NCBI RefSeq assembly: GCF_003856975.1
Contig: NZ_CP033107.1
Coordinates: 1,054,001-1,118,000, forward strand
Length of the DNA: 64,000 nt
Source: Plantibacter sp. PA-3-X8
GTDB lineage: Bacteria > Actinomycetota > Actinomycetes > Actinomycetales > Microbacteriaceae
Reading direction: 5' to 3'
Positions 8,881-17,427 of this stretch are shown piece by piece (the first letter of the stretch is position 1; each line of letters opens with the position of its first letter). The translations under genes and the position numbers were made by a program. The notes under the pieces are model-generated. The model made no database searches. It had not been told where the DNA came from and saw only the letters and a program-made list of their open reading frames with translations.

Positions 8881-9681
8881 ATGAGCGCACCGTCCGTGCA
8901 GCTGTACACCGTCCGCGACGCCATCGCCGAGGACCTGCAGGGCGCCGTCGCCCGCATCGCCGAGATCGGCTTCACGAAGGTCGAGCCATACGCGTTCGTC
9001 GAGCGCGCTGCCGAGTTCGAGACCGCTTTCGCCGCCGCTGGTGTCACGGCCCCGTCCGGCCACGCGCCCGTCATCGACGCCGCCGACCCGGCGGTCGCGT
9101 TCGACGCGGCATCGCGGCTCGGGATCGGGACGGTCATCGACCCCTTCATCCCCACCGATCGCTGGCAGACCGCCGACGACGCGGCACGTCTCGCCGAGCG
9201 CGTCAACGAGCTCGCCGTCCAAGCAGCGGGGTCCGGCCTGAAGTTCGGTTACCACAACCACAACTGGGAGTTCTCGACCCACGTCGACGGGCGCCCGATC
9301 TTCGAGCTGTTCGTCGAGCAGCTGTCGCCCGAGGTCGTCCTCGAGATCGACACCTTCTGGTCGACGGTCGGCGGTGCCGACACCCCGGCGTTCCTCCGTT
9401 CGCTCGGTGACCGCGTGCAGTTCCTGCACATCAAGGACGGCATCATCTCCGGTGACATCGCCACCGCACTGCCGAGCAGCGAGAGTGCGCTCGTCGTGCC
9501 CGACGCGCTCGCTCAGGCGTTCGCGAACCAGCAGCCCGCGGGTCAGGGCCAGGTCGACATCCCGGCGATCCTCGCTGCCGCACCGCATGCGACCCGCGTC
9601 GTGGAGTTCGACGGCTACAGCAAGGAGATCTTCGGCGGCGTCGCCGAGTCCTACGCCTGGCTCGCCGAGAACGACAAGTAG
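8881..9681 (+). CDS. Sugar phosphate isomerase/epimerase (xylose-isomerase-like TIM barrel)
   Basis: 266 aa AP-endonuclease-2-like TIM barrel. Visible metal-site features include KFGYHNHNWEF near residue 121 (conserved His), EIDTFWS near 157, FLHIKDG near 182 and RVVEFDGY near 240. The family isomerises or epimerises sugars or inositol intermediates; substrate cannot be told from sequence. GGAG at 8871 supports ATG 8881. No sugar operon is attached; a repeat-rich gap follows. Confidence 0.85.
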   Translation: MSAPSVQLYTVRDAIAEDLQGAVARIAEIGFTKVEPYAFVERAAEFETAFAAAGVTAPSGHAPVIDAADPAVAFDAASRLGIGTVIDPFIPTDRWQTADDAARLAERVNELAVQAAGSGLKFGYHNHNWEFSTHVDGRPIFELFVEQLSPEVVLEIDTFWSTVGGADTPAFLRSLGDRVQFLHIKDGIISGDIATALPSSESALVVPDALAQAFANQQPAGQGQVDIPAILAAAPHATRVVEFDGYSKEIFGGVAESYAWLAENDK

Positions 9682-9689
9682 GCGCGCAC

Positions 9690-10037
9690 CTCGACAGGCT
9701 CGGTGAGCGGGGCGCCCGTTCCCCGAGCTGCGCCGCACTGAGCCTGTCGAGGTGTCGAAGGGCCCACGGGGAGTCGTTCTGTGGCTGTGGACGTGTGCTC
9801 GGGGGCACTTCGACAAGCTCAGTGACCGAAGTTGGCTCAGTCACCGAGGTCGGCTCAGTCACCGAGGTCGGCTCAGTGACCGAGGTCGGCTCGGTGAGCG
9901 GGGCGCCCGTTCCCTGAGCCTGTCGAAGGGCCTACGGGGAGTCGTTCTGTGGCCGTGGACGTGTGCTCGGGGGCACTTCGACAAGCTCAGTGACCGAAGT
10001 TAGCTCAGTGGCCGAAGTTGGCTCAGTGACCGGGGCG
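9690..10037. repeat. Composite repeat region: 88-bp direct repeat plus 18-bp tandem array
   Basis: This gap holds no convincing gene. An 88-bp direct repeat (9753-9840 and 9921-10008, three mismatches) is separated by tandem 18-bp units of the form GGCTCAGTGACCGAGGTC (about five units at 9816-9905, three at 9984-10037). A shared block GGTGAGCGGGGCGCCCGTTC occurs at 9702 and 9893. Within it, CTTCGACAAGCTCAG and CTGAGCCTGTCGAAG form inverted pairs, the core of a dispersed repeat seen in many bacterial genomes. On the minus strand the 18-bp unit could be read as repeated TEPTSV-like codons, but no start or conserved protein supports translation. Confidence 0.8.
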
Positions 10038-10089
10038 CGGGCGTGCGCAACCCCACGACGATCGGCCGCGGCTCGGTCAGGATGGAATC

Positions 10090-11526
10090 ATGAGCGACCA
10101 GTCCGACACCACCACCCAGCCCGATCCCGACACCGTACCCGGCATCCCGGACGCGGAGTCGCTGGAGCCGACGAAGCGCACCATCGCCATCCTCGGCGCC
10201 AACGGCGACCTGGCCAAGCGGCTCCTGATCCCCGGCCTCGGCGAGGTCGTCGACGCCGCACGCGACATCTCGCTGCAGATCATCGGCGCCGCCCGCACGC
10301 CGCAGCCGAACGAGGAGTGGCGTGCGACCGTCCGCGCCAGTCTCGAGGACGCCGGCATCGGAGCCCGGGCCGTCGACGCGCTGGTGTCGACGACGGAGTT
10401 CATCCCGACCGACGCCTCCGACCCCGACGAACTGCGTGCACTGCTCGACGCCTGCACCGGCTCGCCGATCCTCTACATCGCGCTCCCACCGTCCGCCGGG
10501 CGCAAGGTCGCCGAGGCGCTCGCGCAGATCGACCTGCCCGACGACCTCCTCATCGCCATCGAGAAGCCGTTCGGCGACGACCTCGCCGACGCCCAGGCGC
10601 TCAACGCGGCGCTCGCCGACGTCGTGCCGGAGGAGCGTCTGTGGCGCATCGACCACTTCCTCGGCAACGCGACCGTCCTCGGGATGCTCGGCCTCCGCTT
10701 CGGCAACCGACTCCTCGAGGCGGGCTGGAACGCGGAACAGATCGAGAAGGTGGAGATCCTCTACGACGAGGAGCTGGGGCTCGAGGGGCGTGCAGCGTTC
10801 TACGACCAGACCGGCGCTCTGCGCGACATGTTGCAGAGCCACCTGCTCATGGTCCTCGCCCTCACGGCGATGGAGCGTCCAGACGCGGTGACGCCGACCG
10901 ACGTCCACGACCGCATCGCCGAGGTCCTCGGCGCCGTGCGACTGTGGAAGGACGACCCGTCCACCGCCCGTCGCGCCCGCTACACCGAGGGCCGGGTCGG
11001 CGACCGGCTCTTCCCCTCCTATGTGGACGAGCCCGACGTCGACGCCTCCCGCGAGGCGGAGACGCTCGCACAGCTCCTGCTCCAGGTCGACACCCCGCGT
11101 TGGCAGGGCGTGCCGTTCGTCCTGCGCTCCGGCAAGGGCATCGGTGACCCGCGCCGCGAGGTCGCCGTGCACTTCCGCCGCTCGGCTGCGCCGACCGGAC
11201 TGGACGCTCCGGACGGACACTCCGACACCGTCCTCCGCATGTCGCTCAAGGGCGGTGCAGTGCACCTCGACCTCATCGTGACCGGAGCCGATGACGTCGA
11301 CGGCCTGCGCCGGGTCGAGCTCGAGGCCGATCCCGGAGCTGCGACCCTCAGCGCCTACGCGCAGGTGCTCGCCGGCCTCCTGCAGGAGAACACGCTGCTG
11401 TCGGTGCGCGGCGACATCGCCGAGCAGTGCTGGCGCATCGTCACCCCGGTCCTCACCGCCTGGTCCGCTGGTGAGACGCCGCTCGAGGAGTACGAGGCGG
11501 GGAGCGCCGGTCCGACGGACTGGTGA
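10090..11526 (+). CDS. zwf: Glucose-6-phosphate dehydrogenase family protein, divergent
   Basis: 478 aa. An acidic ~28 aa leader precedes a dinucleotide-binding motif GANGDLAKRLLIPGL (residues ~37-51). EKPFG near 158 and RIDHFLGN at 186-193 mark the substrate site. In most G6PD enzymes the last motif ends in Lys (RIDHYLGK), which contacts the phosphate; here it is Asn193. The protein is near usual length, so it is probably folded, but the change raises doubt about glucose-6-phosphate as substrate. No pentose-phosphate genes are adjacent. It ends at a strong shared terminator. Confidence 0.85.
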   Translation: MSDQSDTTTQPDPDTVPGIPDAESLEPTKRTIAILGANGDLAKRLLIPGLGEVVDAARDISLQIIGAARTPQPNEEWRATVRASLEDAGIGARAVDALVSTTEFIPTDASDPDELRALLDACTGSPILYIALPPSAGRKVAEALAQIDLPDDLLIAIEKPFGDDLADAQALNAALADVVPEERLWRIDHFLGNATVLGMLGLRFGNRLLEAGWNAEQIEKVEILYDEELGLEGRAAFYDQTGALRDMLQSHLLMVLALTAMERPDAVTPTDVHDRIAEVLGAVRLWKDDPSTARRARYTEGRVGDRLFPSYVDEPDVDASREAETLAQLLLQVDTPRWQGVPFVLRSGKGIGDPRREVAVHFRRSAAPTGLDAPDGHSDTVLRMSLKGGAVHLDLIVTGADDVDGLRRVELEADPGAATLSAYAQVLAGLLQENTLLSVRGDIAEQCWRIVTPVLTAWSAGETPLEEYEAGSAGPTDW

Positions 11527-11556
11527 CCGGGCTCTGACGCACTGCTGAGCGCCTGA

Positions 11557-11600
11557 CACGAAACGACCCGCGCCGAATGATCGGCGCGGGTCGTTTCGTG
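11557..11600. terminator. Bidirectional intrinsic terminator
   Basis: A perfect 20-bp stem (left arm 11557-11576, right arm 11581-11600) with a four-base loop ATGA lies between the convergent G6PD-like and alcohol dehydrogenase genes. The stem ends read CACGAAACGA and TCGTTTCGTG. Confidence 0.85.
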
Positions 11601-11610
11601 CTGTGGGCGG

Positions 11611-12792
11611 TTACGCCGACGGCTTCAGGACGACCTTGATGCAGCCGTCCTCCTTCTTCTGGAACGTCTCGTACATCGCCGGTGCTTCGGCGAGCGGCAC
11701 GCGGTGGGTCGCGAGGTCGAGCACGCCGAGCGGGTCGGTGCTGTCCTCGACGAGGGGGAGCAGCGTCGGGATCCAGCGGGCGACGTTGCACTGACCCATC
11801 CGGAGCGACACCTGCTTGTCGAACATCGACTTCATCGGCATGATGTCCGCCTCACCGGCGTAGACGCCGCTCAGGGACACGACGCCGCCACGGCGGACGA
11901 GCTCGAGCGCGGTGTGCAGGGCGGCGAGCCGGTCGATGCCGGCGTGCTCCATGGCCGGTCGCGCGATCGCGTCGGGCAGCACGCCGACGGCCGTCTGTGC
12001 CGCAGCCGCGATCGGTGACCCGTGGGCCTCCATGCCGACGGCGTCGACGACCCCGTCCGGGCCGCGTCCGCCGGTGGCGTCGCGGAGCTCCGCGACCACG
12101 TCGTCCGAGAGGTCGAGCGCACGGATGCCGTAGCGCCCGGCGAGGGCACGGCGCTCCGGCACCGGGTCCACGGCGAAGACCTCGAGACCGCGGTGCTTGG
12201 CGATGCGAGCCGCGAGCTGACCGACCGGGCCGAGGCCGAGCACGGTGATCGAGCCGCCGTCCGGCACCTCGGCGTACTCGACGCCCTGCCAGGCGGTCGG
12301 GAGGATGTCGCTCAGGTAGAGGTAGGACTCGTCGGGCAGGTCGCGACCGACGACGATGCAGTTCGCGTCGGCGAGTCGGACCTGCAGGAACTCGGCCTGT
12401 CCGCCCGGCACCTGCCCGTAGAGCTTCGTGTAGCCGTAGAGGGAGGCGCCGCTGCCGTGCTCGGTGACCTGGGTCGTCTCGCACTGCGACTGCAGCCCGT
12501 TGCGACACATGAAGCACTCGCCGCACGCGATGGTGAACGGGATGACGACCCGGTCGCCGACCGCGACGCGGGTGACCTCCGAGCCGACGGCTTCGACGAC
12601 ACCCATCGTCTCGTGGCCGAGGACGTCGCCGCGGTCGAGGAACGGGCCGAACAGTTCGTAGAGGTGGAGGTCGGAGCCGCAGATGGCTGCCGAGGTGACA
12701 CGGATGATCGCATCGGTGGGGGCGGTGATCGCGGGGTCCGGGACGGTCTCGACCGACACCGAACGGCGACCCTGGTACGTGAGTGCGCGCAT
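11611..12792 (-). CDS. Zinc-dependent alcohol dehydrogenase (formaldehyde-dehydrogenase-like MDR)
   Basis: 393 aa medium-chain dehydrogenase. The catalytic zinc site shows CGSDLH (Cys ~38) and GHETMG (His ~60); the structural zinc loop shows CGECFMCRNGLQSQC near residues 91-105. The Rossmann glycine motif GLGPVGQLAAR lies near 187. The insert ASLYGYTKLYGQVPGGQAE resembles the glutathione-independent formaldehyde dehydrogenase branch. AAGGAG precedes ATG 12792. Likely NAD(P)-dependent oxidation of an alcohol or aldehyde; the substrate is not defined by context. Confidence 0.88.
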   Translation of the reverse strand: MRALTYQGRRSVSVETVPDPAITAPTDAIIRVTSAAICGSDLHLYELFGPFLDRGDVLGHETMGVVEAVGSEVTRVAVGDRVVIPFTIACGECFMCRNGLQSQCETTQVTEHGSGASLYGYTKLYGQVPGGQAEFLQVRLADANCIVVGRDLPDESYLYLSDILPTAWQGVEYAEVPDGGSITVLGLGPVGQLAARIAKHRGLEVFAVDPVPERRALAGRYGIRALDLSDDVVAELRDATGGRGPDGVVDAVGMEAHGSPIAAAAQTAVGVLPDAIARPAMEHAGIDRLAALHTALELVRRGGVVSLSGVYAGEADIMPMKSMFDKQVSLRMGQCNVARWIPTLLPLVEDSTDPLGVLDLATHRVPLAEAPAMYETFQKKEDGCIKVVLKPSA

Positions 12793-12882
12793 GGATGCTC
12801 CTTCGTCGTTGTCCTTCCACCCTGCGCCTCCTGGACGTCGGGCGACTGGGGGTGGACGTCTCGTCGGAGGGCTGATACGAGC

Positions 12883-13806
12883 TCAGCGTGCTGCGTCGGC
12901 GGCCACGCGCTGGAGGCTGGCGAGCACCGACCGGACCGCGGATCGCGCCATCGCCTCCGGTCTCGCCAGGACGTCGACGTGCCGGACGAGGACCGCGCCG
13001 GCGACCGGTCGGAGGACCATGCCGTCGACGGCCAACGGTGCCGCCGTGGTGCGCGGCATGACGGCGATCGCCGCCCCCGTGCGGACGACCTGGGCGGCGA
13101 CCGAGAACTCGTTGATACGGTGGTCGATCCGCGGCGCCCGGCCACTCAGCGCGCCCAGGTGATGGAGGACGCCGGCGAGCGGGAACCCCTCGTGCGTGGA
13201 GATCCAGCGTTCGTCGCGCAGATCCTCCGGTCGCAGCTCCGACCGCGCCGCGAGTGGATGCGCCTCGTGCATCGCGATGTCGAGGGGTTCGACGAGCAGC
13301 GGCGTCACGACGAGGCGGTCGAGCGGCCACGCCGGCTCGTGCGGGAGCCGGTGGGCGATGACGAGGTCGTAGTCCGCCGTGAGCCCGGCGAACCGGTCCT
13401 GCGCGACGTCGGCATCGGCGAGGATGAGCCGCGGAACCGGACCGGTCGCGTCGACTCCGGGGATAGGGCCGCCCGCGAGCAGCGGTCCGAAGAACGCCAG
13501 CCCCGCGCTGTGGAACGCGGAGACGCTCACGGGGCGCTGCTCGTGTTGGAGGAAGGAGTCCACGGCGTCCCTGGCCTCGGCGAGAGCCTCCTCGACGCGC
13601 GCGGCGGCGACGGCCAGGGCTTCGCCGGCCTCGGTGAGGACGAGCCGGCGTCCATGCTTCTCGGTGAGTGGCACCGGCATGGTGGCCTGCAGCGTGGCGA
13701 GCTGCTGCGACACGGCCGAGGCGCTGACGTGCATGGCTGCGGCGACCGCGGCGACGCTGCCACGGTCACCGAGTTCGCGGAGGAGGCGGAGGCGAGCGGG
13801 ATCCAT
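12883..13806 (-). CDS. LysR-family transcriptional regulator
   Basis: 307 aa. The N-terminal winged helix reads LRLLRELGDRGSVAAVA then ASAVSQQLATL, followed by a LysR substrate domain. ATG 13806 is preferred over 13821 because AAGGA lies at the right distance and the family normally starts just before the first helix. It is divergent from an EamA exporter 72 bp away, so regulation of that exporter is the simplest reading. Confidence 0.88.
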   Translation of the reverse strand: MDPARLRLLRELGDRGSVAAVAAAMHVSASAVSQQLATLQATMPVPLTEKHGRRLVLTEAGEALAVAAARVEEALAEARDAVDSFLQHEQRPVSVSAFHSAGLAFFGPLLAGGPIPGVDATGPVPRLILADADVAQDRFAGLTADYDLVIAHRLPHEPAWPLDRLVVTPLLVEPLDIAMHEAHPLAARSELRPEDLRDERWISTHEGFPLAGVLHHLGALSGRAPRIDHRINEFSVAAQVVRTGAAIAVMPRTTAAPLAVDGMVLRPVAGAVLVRHVDVLARPEAMARSAVRSVLASLQRVAADAAR

Positions 13807-13878
13807 AAGTAATTCCTTCATCGTCGATCCAGAAACTGCCTGTTGTTCTGTCGTGTCCGTCTCCAGGAGAGTAGCGGC

Positions 13879-14817
13879 ATGGCCCGCCGCGCACCCTCCG
13901 AACTCATCATCGACGTGCTGCTCGTCGGGGTCGCAGCGGTGTGGGGCGCCAGCTTCCTCGCGGCGAAGGACCTCGCCGCCGTCACCGGTGTGCCGGCCGC
14001 GGTCGCCCTGCGGTTCCTCGTGGCGGTGATCGCCATCGGGCTCATCTGCCTCGTGCGGCGGGAGCGGCTCCCTCGCGGACGGGGCCTGCTGATCGCGGCG
14101 GCACTCGGCTGCTCGCAGGCCGCGATCATCGGCCTCGAGACGTGGGGCGTGCACCTGACCTCGGCGACGAACGCCGGGCTGCTCATCAGCCTCGCGCTCG
14201 TCATGACGCCGGTGCTCGACGGTGTCGCGTCGCGGTCCTGGCTCCCGAGGTCTTACTTCGTCGCCGCGGTCGCAGCCGTGGTCGGTGTCGCGCTGCTCGT
14301 GTCGGACGGCGGTCTCCGCGCACCCACCGCGGGCGACGCGCTCGTGATCGCCGCCGCCGTCGTCCGTGCGGTGCACGTGACGTCGAGTGCGCACCTGACG
14401 CGAGGTCGTACGGACAGCACGCTCGGCGTCGTCTTCGTCCAGATGCTCGTGTGCGCCGGGGCGTTCAGTCTCATCGCCGGTGACGGGCTCGCTGCGGCTT
14501 TCACGCTGCTCGATCTGCGCGGTTGGCTGGACGTGCTCTTCCTCGGGCTGCTGTGCTCGGTGTTCGCCTTCGTCGTCCAGCTGTGGGCGGTCCGGCGGAC
14601 CTCCGCGTCCCGGGCGAGCATCCTCATGGGGACGGAACCCGTCTGGGCGCTCCTCGTCGGTGTGCTCATCGCGGGGGAGGCGATCGGGCCGCTGGGCGCA
14701 CTCGGTGCGGCGCTGATCATCGTGGCGAGCTATGTGGGCCAGGCGATCGAACGCCGCCACCGTGCGCGGACGACGGGCACGGCGCCCACGGTGCAGCAGG
14801 AGCCGGCGCCCGTCTGA
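13879..14817 (+). CDS. EamA/DMT-family transporter
   Basis: 312 aa with about ten hydrophobic segments in two EamA repeats. Typical signatures are WGASFLAAKDL near residue 23 and the second-half motif LMGTEPVWALLVG near 253. AGGAG at 13864 supports ATG 13879. The gene is divergent from a LysR regulator, a common arrangement for metabolite exporters. The transported molecule is unknown. Confidence 0.88.
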   Translation: MARRAPSELIIDVLLVGVAAVWGASFLAAKDLAAVTGVPAAVALRFLVAVIAIGLICLVRRERLPRGRGLLIAAALGCSQAAIIGLETWGVHLTSATNAGLLISLALVMTPVLDGVASRSWLPRSYFVAAVAAVVGVALLVSDGGLRAPTAGDALVIAAAVVRAVHVTSSAHLTRGRTDSTLGVVFVQMLVCAGAFSLIAGDGLAAAFTLLDLRGWLDVLFLGLLCSVFAFVVQLWAVRRTSASRASILMGTEPVWALLVGVLIAGEAIGPLGALGAALIIVASYVGQAIERRHRARTTGTAPTVQQEPAPV

Positions 14818-14823
14818 CGGGGT

Positions 14824-15207
14824 CTACAGCGTGGTCGCCGCGCCCGTGAGCGGCGTTCCCAGCGGCGCTGCGTCCTCGATCCGGCACACGCGGACGTCGA
14901 TCTCATGGATCGGCGTCCCCTCCCTCGACGTCGCGAGTACCCCACGGATCGCATCGCCGACGAGACGGAGGGTCGCCGGGACCGGAGCCCCGTCGGTCAC
15001 GCCGATGGTCACGCCGATCGTCAGCGCGCCGTCGGCTCCGCGACCGATGGCCACCTTCGTCGGCTTGTCGTCGTCACGCCCGACCGCGTCGGCGACGGTC
15101 CGCAGGACGGCACGGATCGGCGACCCGGACGCGTAGACCGTCGTGACCCCCGGTGTCGCGGCGACGACGGCGGTGAGCTGCTGCGAGAGTGCGGCATCGG
15201 TGTCCAT
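14824..15207 (-). CDS. Asp23/Gls24-related small protein
   Basis: 127 aa, last gene of the ECF/Asp23 operon; its ATG overlaps the preceding stop (TGATG). The sequence is soluble, with PTKVAIGRGADGALTI and LRLVGDAIRGVL-like elements resembling a reduced Asp23 domain. Its coupling to the upstream Asp23 gene points to a shared role in envelope stress. The family assignment is tentative. Confidence 0.6.
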   Translation of the reverse strand: MDTDAALSQQLTAVVAATPGVTTVYASGSPIRAVLRTVADAVGRDDDKPTKVAIGRGADGALTIGVTIGVTDGAPVPATLRLVGDAIRGVLATSREGTPIHEIDVRVCRIEDAAPLGTPLTGAATTL

Positions 15208-15824
15208 CAGGAGTCCTCCGGGCGGGCGACGCGCTGCGTGTGGATGTCGATGATCGTGACGTCGACGGCGACCACGTTGAGCTCGGTGTGCGTGGCCAGT
15301 TCCGCGACGACGCGATCCCGGATGAGCTGCGACAGCCGTTCGAGGTTGTTGCCGAACGCGGCCGAGGCGGTGATCGCCACCGTGATGGGCGCGTCCAGGG
15401 TCGTCACATCGCCGTCGAGCCGGACCCGACCGACGATGACCCCGCCGACGCTGTCGCCCACCCCGCGGATCAGGGTACGGACGGAGCCCTCCGTGATACG
15501 GAGGTGCACCTCGGGGTCCGGGTGCCTGAGCGGGATGTCCCGACCGGCGTGCGCCTCGAGTGAGATGTTCTGGAGGACCGCGTGCATCCAGGAGCGGTCC
15601 TGCTCGGAGTGCGTCGCCGCCTCCGACTTGAGCAGCGCCCAGGTCTGGGTGCGCAGCCGGAGCAGGGCGTCGAGGGCGAGTTGGCAACCGGGGGAGGCTT
15701 CGATGTCGGGGTCGAGGGGCTCGCGGCCGCTGTCGAGGTAGTCGGAGAGCTCGTCGATGGTGTGCCCGTCGAGGTCGGCGCCGGCCAGGCCGTCGAGCAT
15801 GGACTCGTGGTCGTCGTCGTTCAT
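15207..15824 (-). CDS. Asp23/Gls24 family envelope stress protein with anti-sigma-like N-terminus
   Basis: 205 aa. The first ~60 residues (HTIDELSDYLDSGREPLDP, then CQLALDALLRLR) resemble the short helical N-termini of ECF anti-sigma factors, though the HxxxCxxC zinc motif is absent. The C-terminal ~110 residues are Asp23-like (EVHLRITEGSVRTLIRG, then VAITASAAFGNNLERL). The start overlaps the sigma factor stop by 4 bp. The arrangement suggests it may restrain or report to the sigma factor encoded just upstream (inference). Confidence 0.75.
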   Translation of the reverse strand: MNDDDHESMLDGLAGADLDGHTIDELSDYLDSGREPLDPDIEASPGCQLALDALLRLRTQTWALLKSEAATHSEQDRSWMHAVLQNISLEAHAGRDIPLRHPDPEVHLRITEGSVRTLIRGVGDSVGGVIVGRVRLDGDVTTLDAPITVAITASAAFGNNLERLSQLIRDRVVAELATHTELNVVAVDVTIIDIHTQRVARPEDS

Positions 15825-16360
15825 CGCCACACCTCCATCTCCCGCAGGACGGTCTGTCTGGCCCGCGCGAGCTGGCCGCGCACCGTCGACGTCGGGACCC
15901 CGAGCGATTCGGCGATCTCGACGTACGACAGCCCGCCCGTCTCCTTGAGCATCCAGCACTCGCGCTGCATGGCGGGCAGTCGGTCGAGGACCGAAGCGAG
16001 TGCGCTCATCTGCATGCGCACCTCGACGACCCGTTCCGGGGACTGATGGGACGGGGCGGGGGCATTCCAATCCTCGATCTCGCTGTGTTCGCGGCGGCGT
16101 CTGATGCGGTCGATCGCCCGGTTCGAGACCATGCGCATCAGCCAGGACTTCACCGCGTTCGGGTCGTTCAGCCGGTCCAGCTGGCCCCACGCCTGGATGA
16201 GGACGTCCTGCACGACGTCCTCCGCCTCCGACTGGTTGCCCAGCACGCGGACGGCGTAGGCGCGCATGAGCGAACCGTGCCGGAAGACGAGGACCTCGAA
16301 GGCGGTGGCGGCGCGCTCGGCGAGGATTCCGTCCGGGAGCACCTCGAGCGAGCGCTTCAC
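15821..16360 (-). CDS. ECF sigma-70 family RNA polymerase sigma factor
   Basis: 179 aa, usual ECF length. Region 2 (FRHGSLMRAYAVRVLGNQ, then EAEDVVQDVLIQAW) and region 4 (RLPAMQRECWMLKE, GLSYVEIAESLGVPTSTV) are complete. The start appears to be GTG 16360, 7 bp after the preceding gene, with a weak ribosome site. It overlaps the downstream Asp23 gene. No classical anti-sigma gene is adjacent; the Asp23 protein with a helical N-terminus is the obvious candidate partner. Confidence 0.88.
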   Translation of the reverse strand: MKRSLEVLPDGILAERAATAFEVLVFRHGSLMRAYAVRVLGNQSEAEDVVQDVLIQAWGQLDRLNDPNAVKSWLMRMVSNRAIDRIRRRREHSEIEDWNAPAPSHQSPERVVEVRMQMSALASVLDRLPAMQRECWMLKETGGLSYVEIAESLGVPTSTVRGQLARARQTVLREMEVWR

Positions 16361-16367
16361 GGAGTGG

Positions 16368-16670
16368 TTAGAGGACGGCGAAAGCGGTGAAGGCGACGGC
16401 GGTCGCGGACACGATCGCGGACGCGGCGACAGCGGCGACGTACGGAAACTGGAGCGTCTTCGCCGGGCCGTTCTCCACCGCCTCCTTGGCGCGGAGCAGG
16501 GAGACGAAGACCCCGAGGTCCTTGCCGGTGCTCGAGGCGGCGACGAAGCGGCCGTCCCGGAACTCGACCATGCCGGCGTACTCGCCGTCGACCGAGGCGA
16601 CCCAGAGGGTCGCGTCCGGCTCAGCCCAGGCGACCGTGGTCCCCGTGCCTCGCTCCAACACCGTGCTCAT
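16368..16670 (-). CDS. Small C-tail-anchored protein heading the ECF/Asp23 operon
   Basis: 100 aa. Residues 1-70 look soluble (GTTVAWAEPDATLWVASVDG, then EYAGMVEFRDGRFVAAS); a single hydrophobic segment lies at ~78-99 at the C-terminus. AAGGAG precedes ATG 16670. It is the first gene of the ECF/Asp23 transcription unit. No family recognised; a membrane-linked sensor for the sigma factor is possible but unproven. Confidence 0.65.
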   Translation of the reverse strand: MSTVLERGTGTTVAWAEPDATLWVASVDGEYAGMVEFRDGRFVAASSTGKDLGVFVSLLRAKEAVENGPAKTLQFPYVAAVAASAIVSATAVAFTAFAVL

Positions 16671-16738
16671 GACTGCTCCTTGCTCAACGTTCGTGTTGTT
16701 AGAGAATCTAGCTATTCATGCGTCTGCATGTACCCCAC

Positions 16739-16768
16739 TTGACATCGCGATCCAGACTCCGCTAGGCA
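16739..16768 (+). promoter_or_regulatory. Promoter of the MarR gene
   Basis: TTGACA at 16739-16744 and TAGGCA at 16763-16768, 18 bp apart. This would start transcription about 27 bp before the MarR ATG. Confidence 0.5.
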
Positions 16769-16801
16769 ATCTCGTTACGAGAACCACTACTGTTGGACTT
16801 C

Positions 16802-17323
16802 ATGACCGCCCAAGCCGTTGACGCGCAGCACTACTGGTACGAACAGGACGAGCACGAGCGCGGCCGCCGCATGCTCGAGGCCATGCGTCTGTACCGTGCT
16901 GCCGAGGCCGCCATGCGTCGTCGGACCCGCGACGAGATGCACATGGGCGAGAACGACCTCCTCGCGCTGCGGTTCATGCTGCGCGCCAAGCAGGAGCACC
17001 GCCTCGTCAGCCCCACGGATCTCGGTGCCTACCTCGGCATCAAGACCTCATCGGTCACGGTCATGCTCGACCGCCTGGAGGCGGCGGGTCACGTCGTCCG
17101 TCGGCCGAGCGAGACCGACCGTCGCCGCGTCACCGTCTCGACCACCGACTTCGCCGACTCGGAGGTCCGCAAGACCCTGAGCCACATGCACCACCGCATG
17201 ATGGAGGCGACCACCGGGATCGAACCGGAGATCGCGGCCGGCATCGTCGACTTCCTCGACCGCATGCGCGAGGCCGTCGACTCGATCGACCGCACCGAGC
17301 CCGAGGGGCAGCCGCAGCACTGA
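16802..17323 (+). CDS. MarR-family transcriptional regulator
   Basis: 173 aa. The winged helix is clear: ENDLLALRFMLRAKQEH, SPTDLGAYLGIKTSSVTVML, then GHVVRRPSETDRRR, the usual wing. ATG 16802 is chosen; a TTG nine bases upstream is less likely. No Shine-Dalgarno is obvious. It is divergent from the ECF/Asp23 operon across a 130-bp gap, so it may control that operon, itself, or neither. Confidence 0.85.
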   Translation: MTAQAVDAQHYWYEQDEHERGRRMLEAMRLYRAAEAAMRRRTRDEMHMGENDLLALRFMLRAKQEHRLVSPTDLGAYLGIKTSSVTVMLDRLEAAGHVVRRPSETDRRRVTVSTTDFADSEVRKTLSHMHHRMMEATTGIEPEIAAGIVDFLDRMREAVDSIDRTEPEGQPQH

Positions 17324-17427
17324 GCCGCCCCGGCACTTGCCGCGAGCGGCACAGGCGCAGGCCGCCACCGGCAGAGCGAGAGTCTTCGGCCTACCCAGCG
17401 TGGACTGGTCACTTGTATGGTCAACAT

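Noticed and set aside
9816..10037. Short CRISPR-like tandem units
   Set aside because: The 18-bp units are directly adjacent without unique spacers and no cas genes are present, so this is a tandem/dispersed repeat, not a CRISPR array.
12883..14760. Long minus-strand frame merging LysR with sequence antisense to EamA
   Set aside because: The EamA gene on the plus strand has clear membrane topology and a ribosome site; the LysR start lies at 13806.
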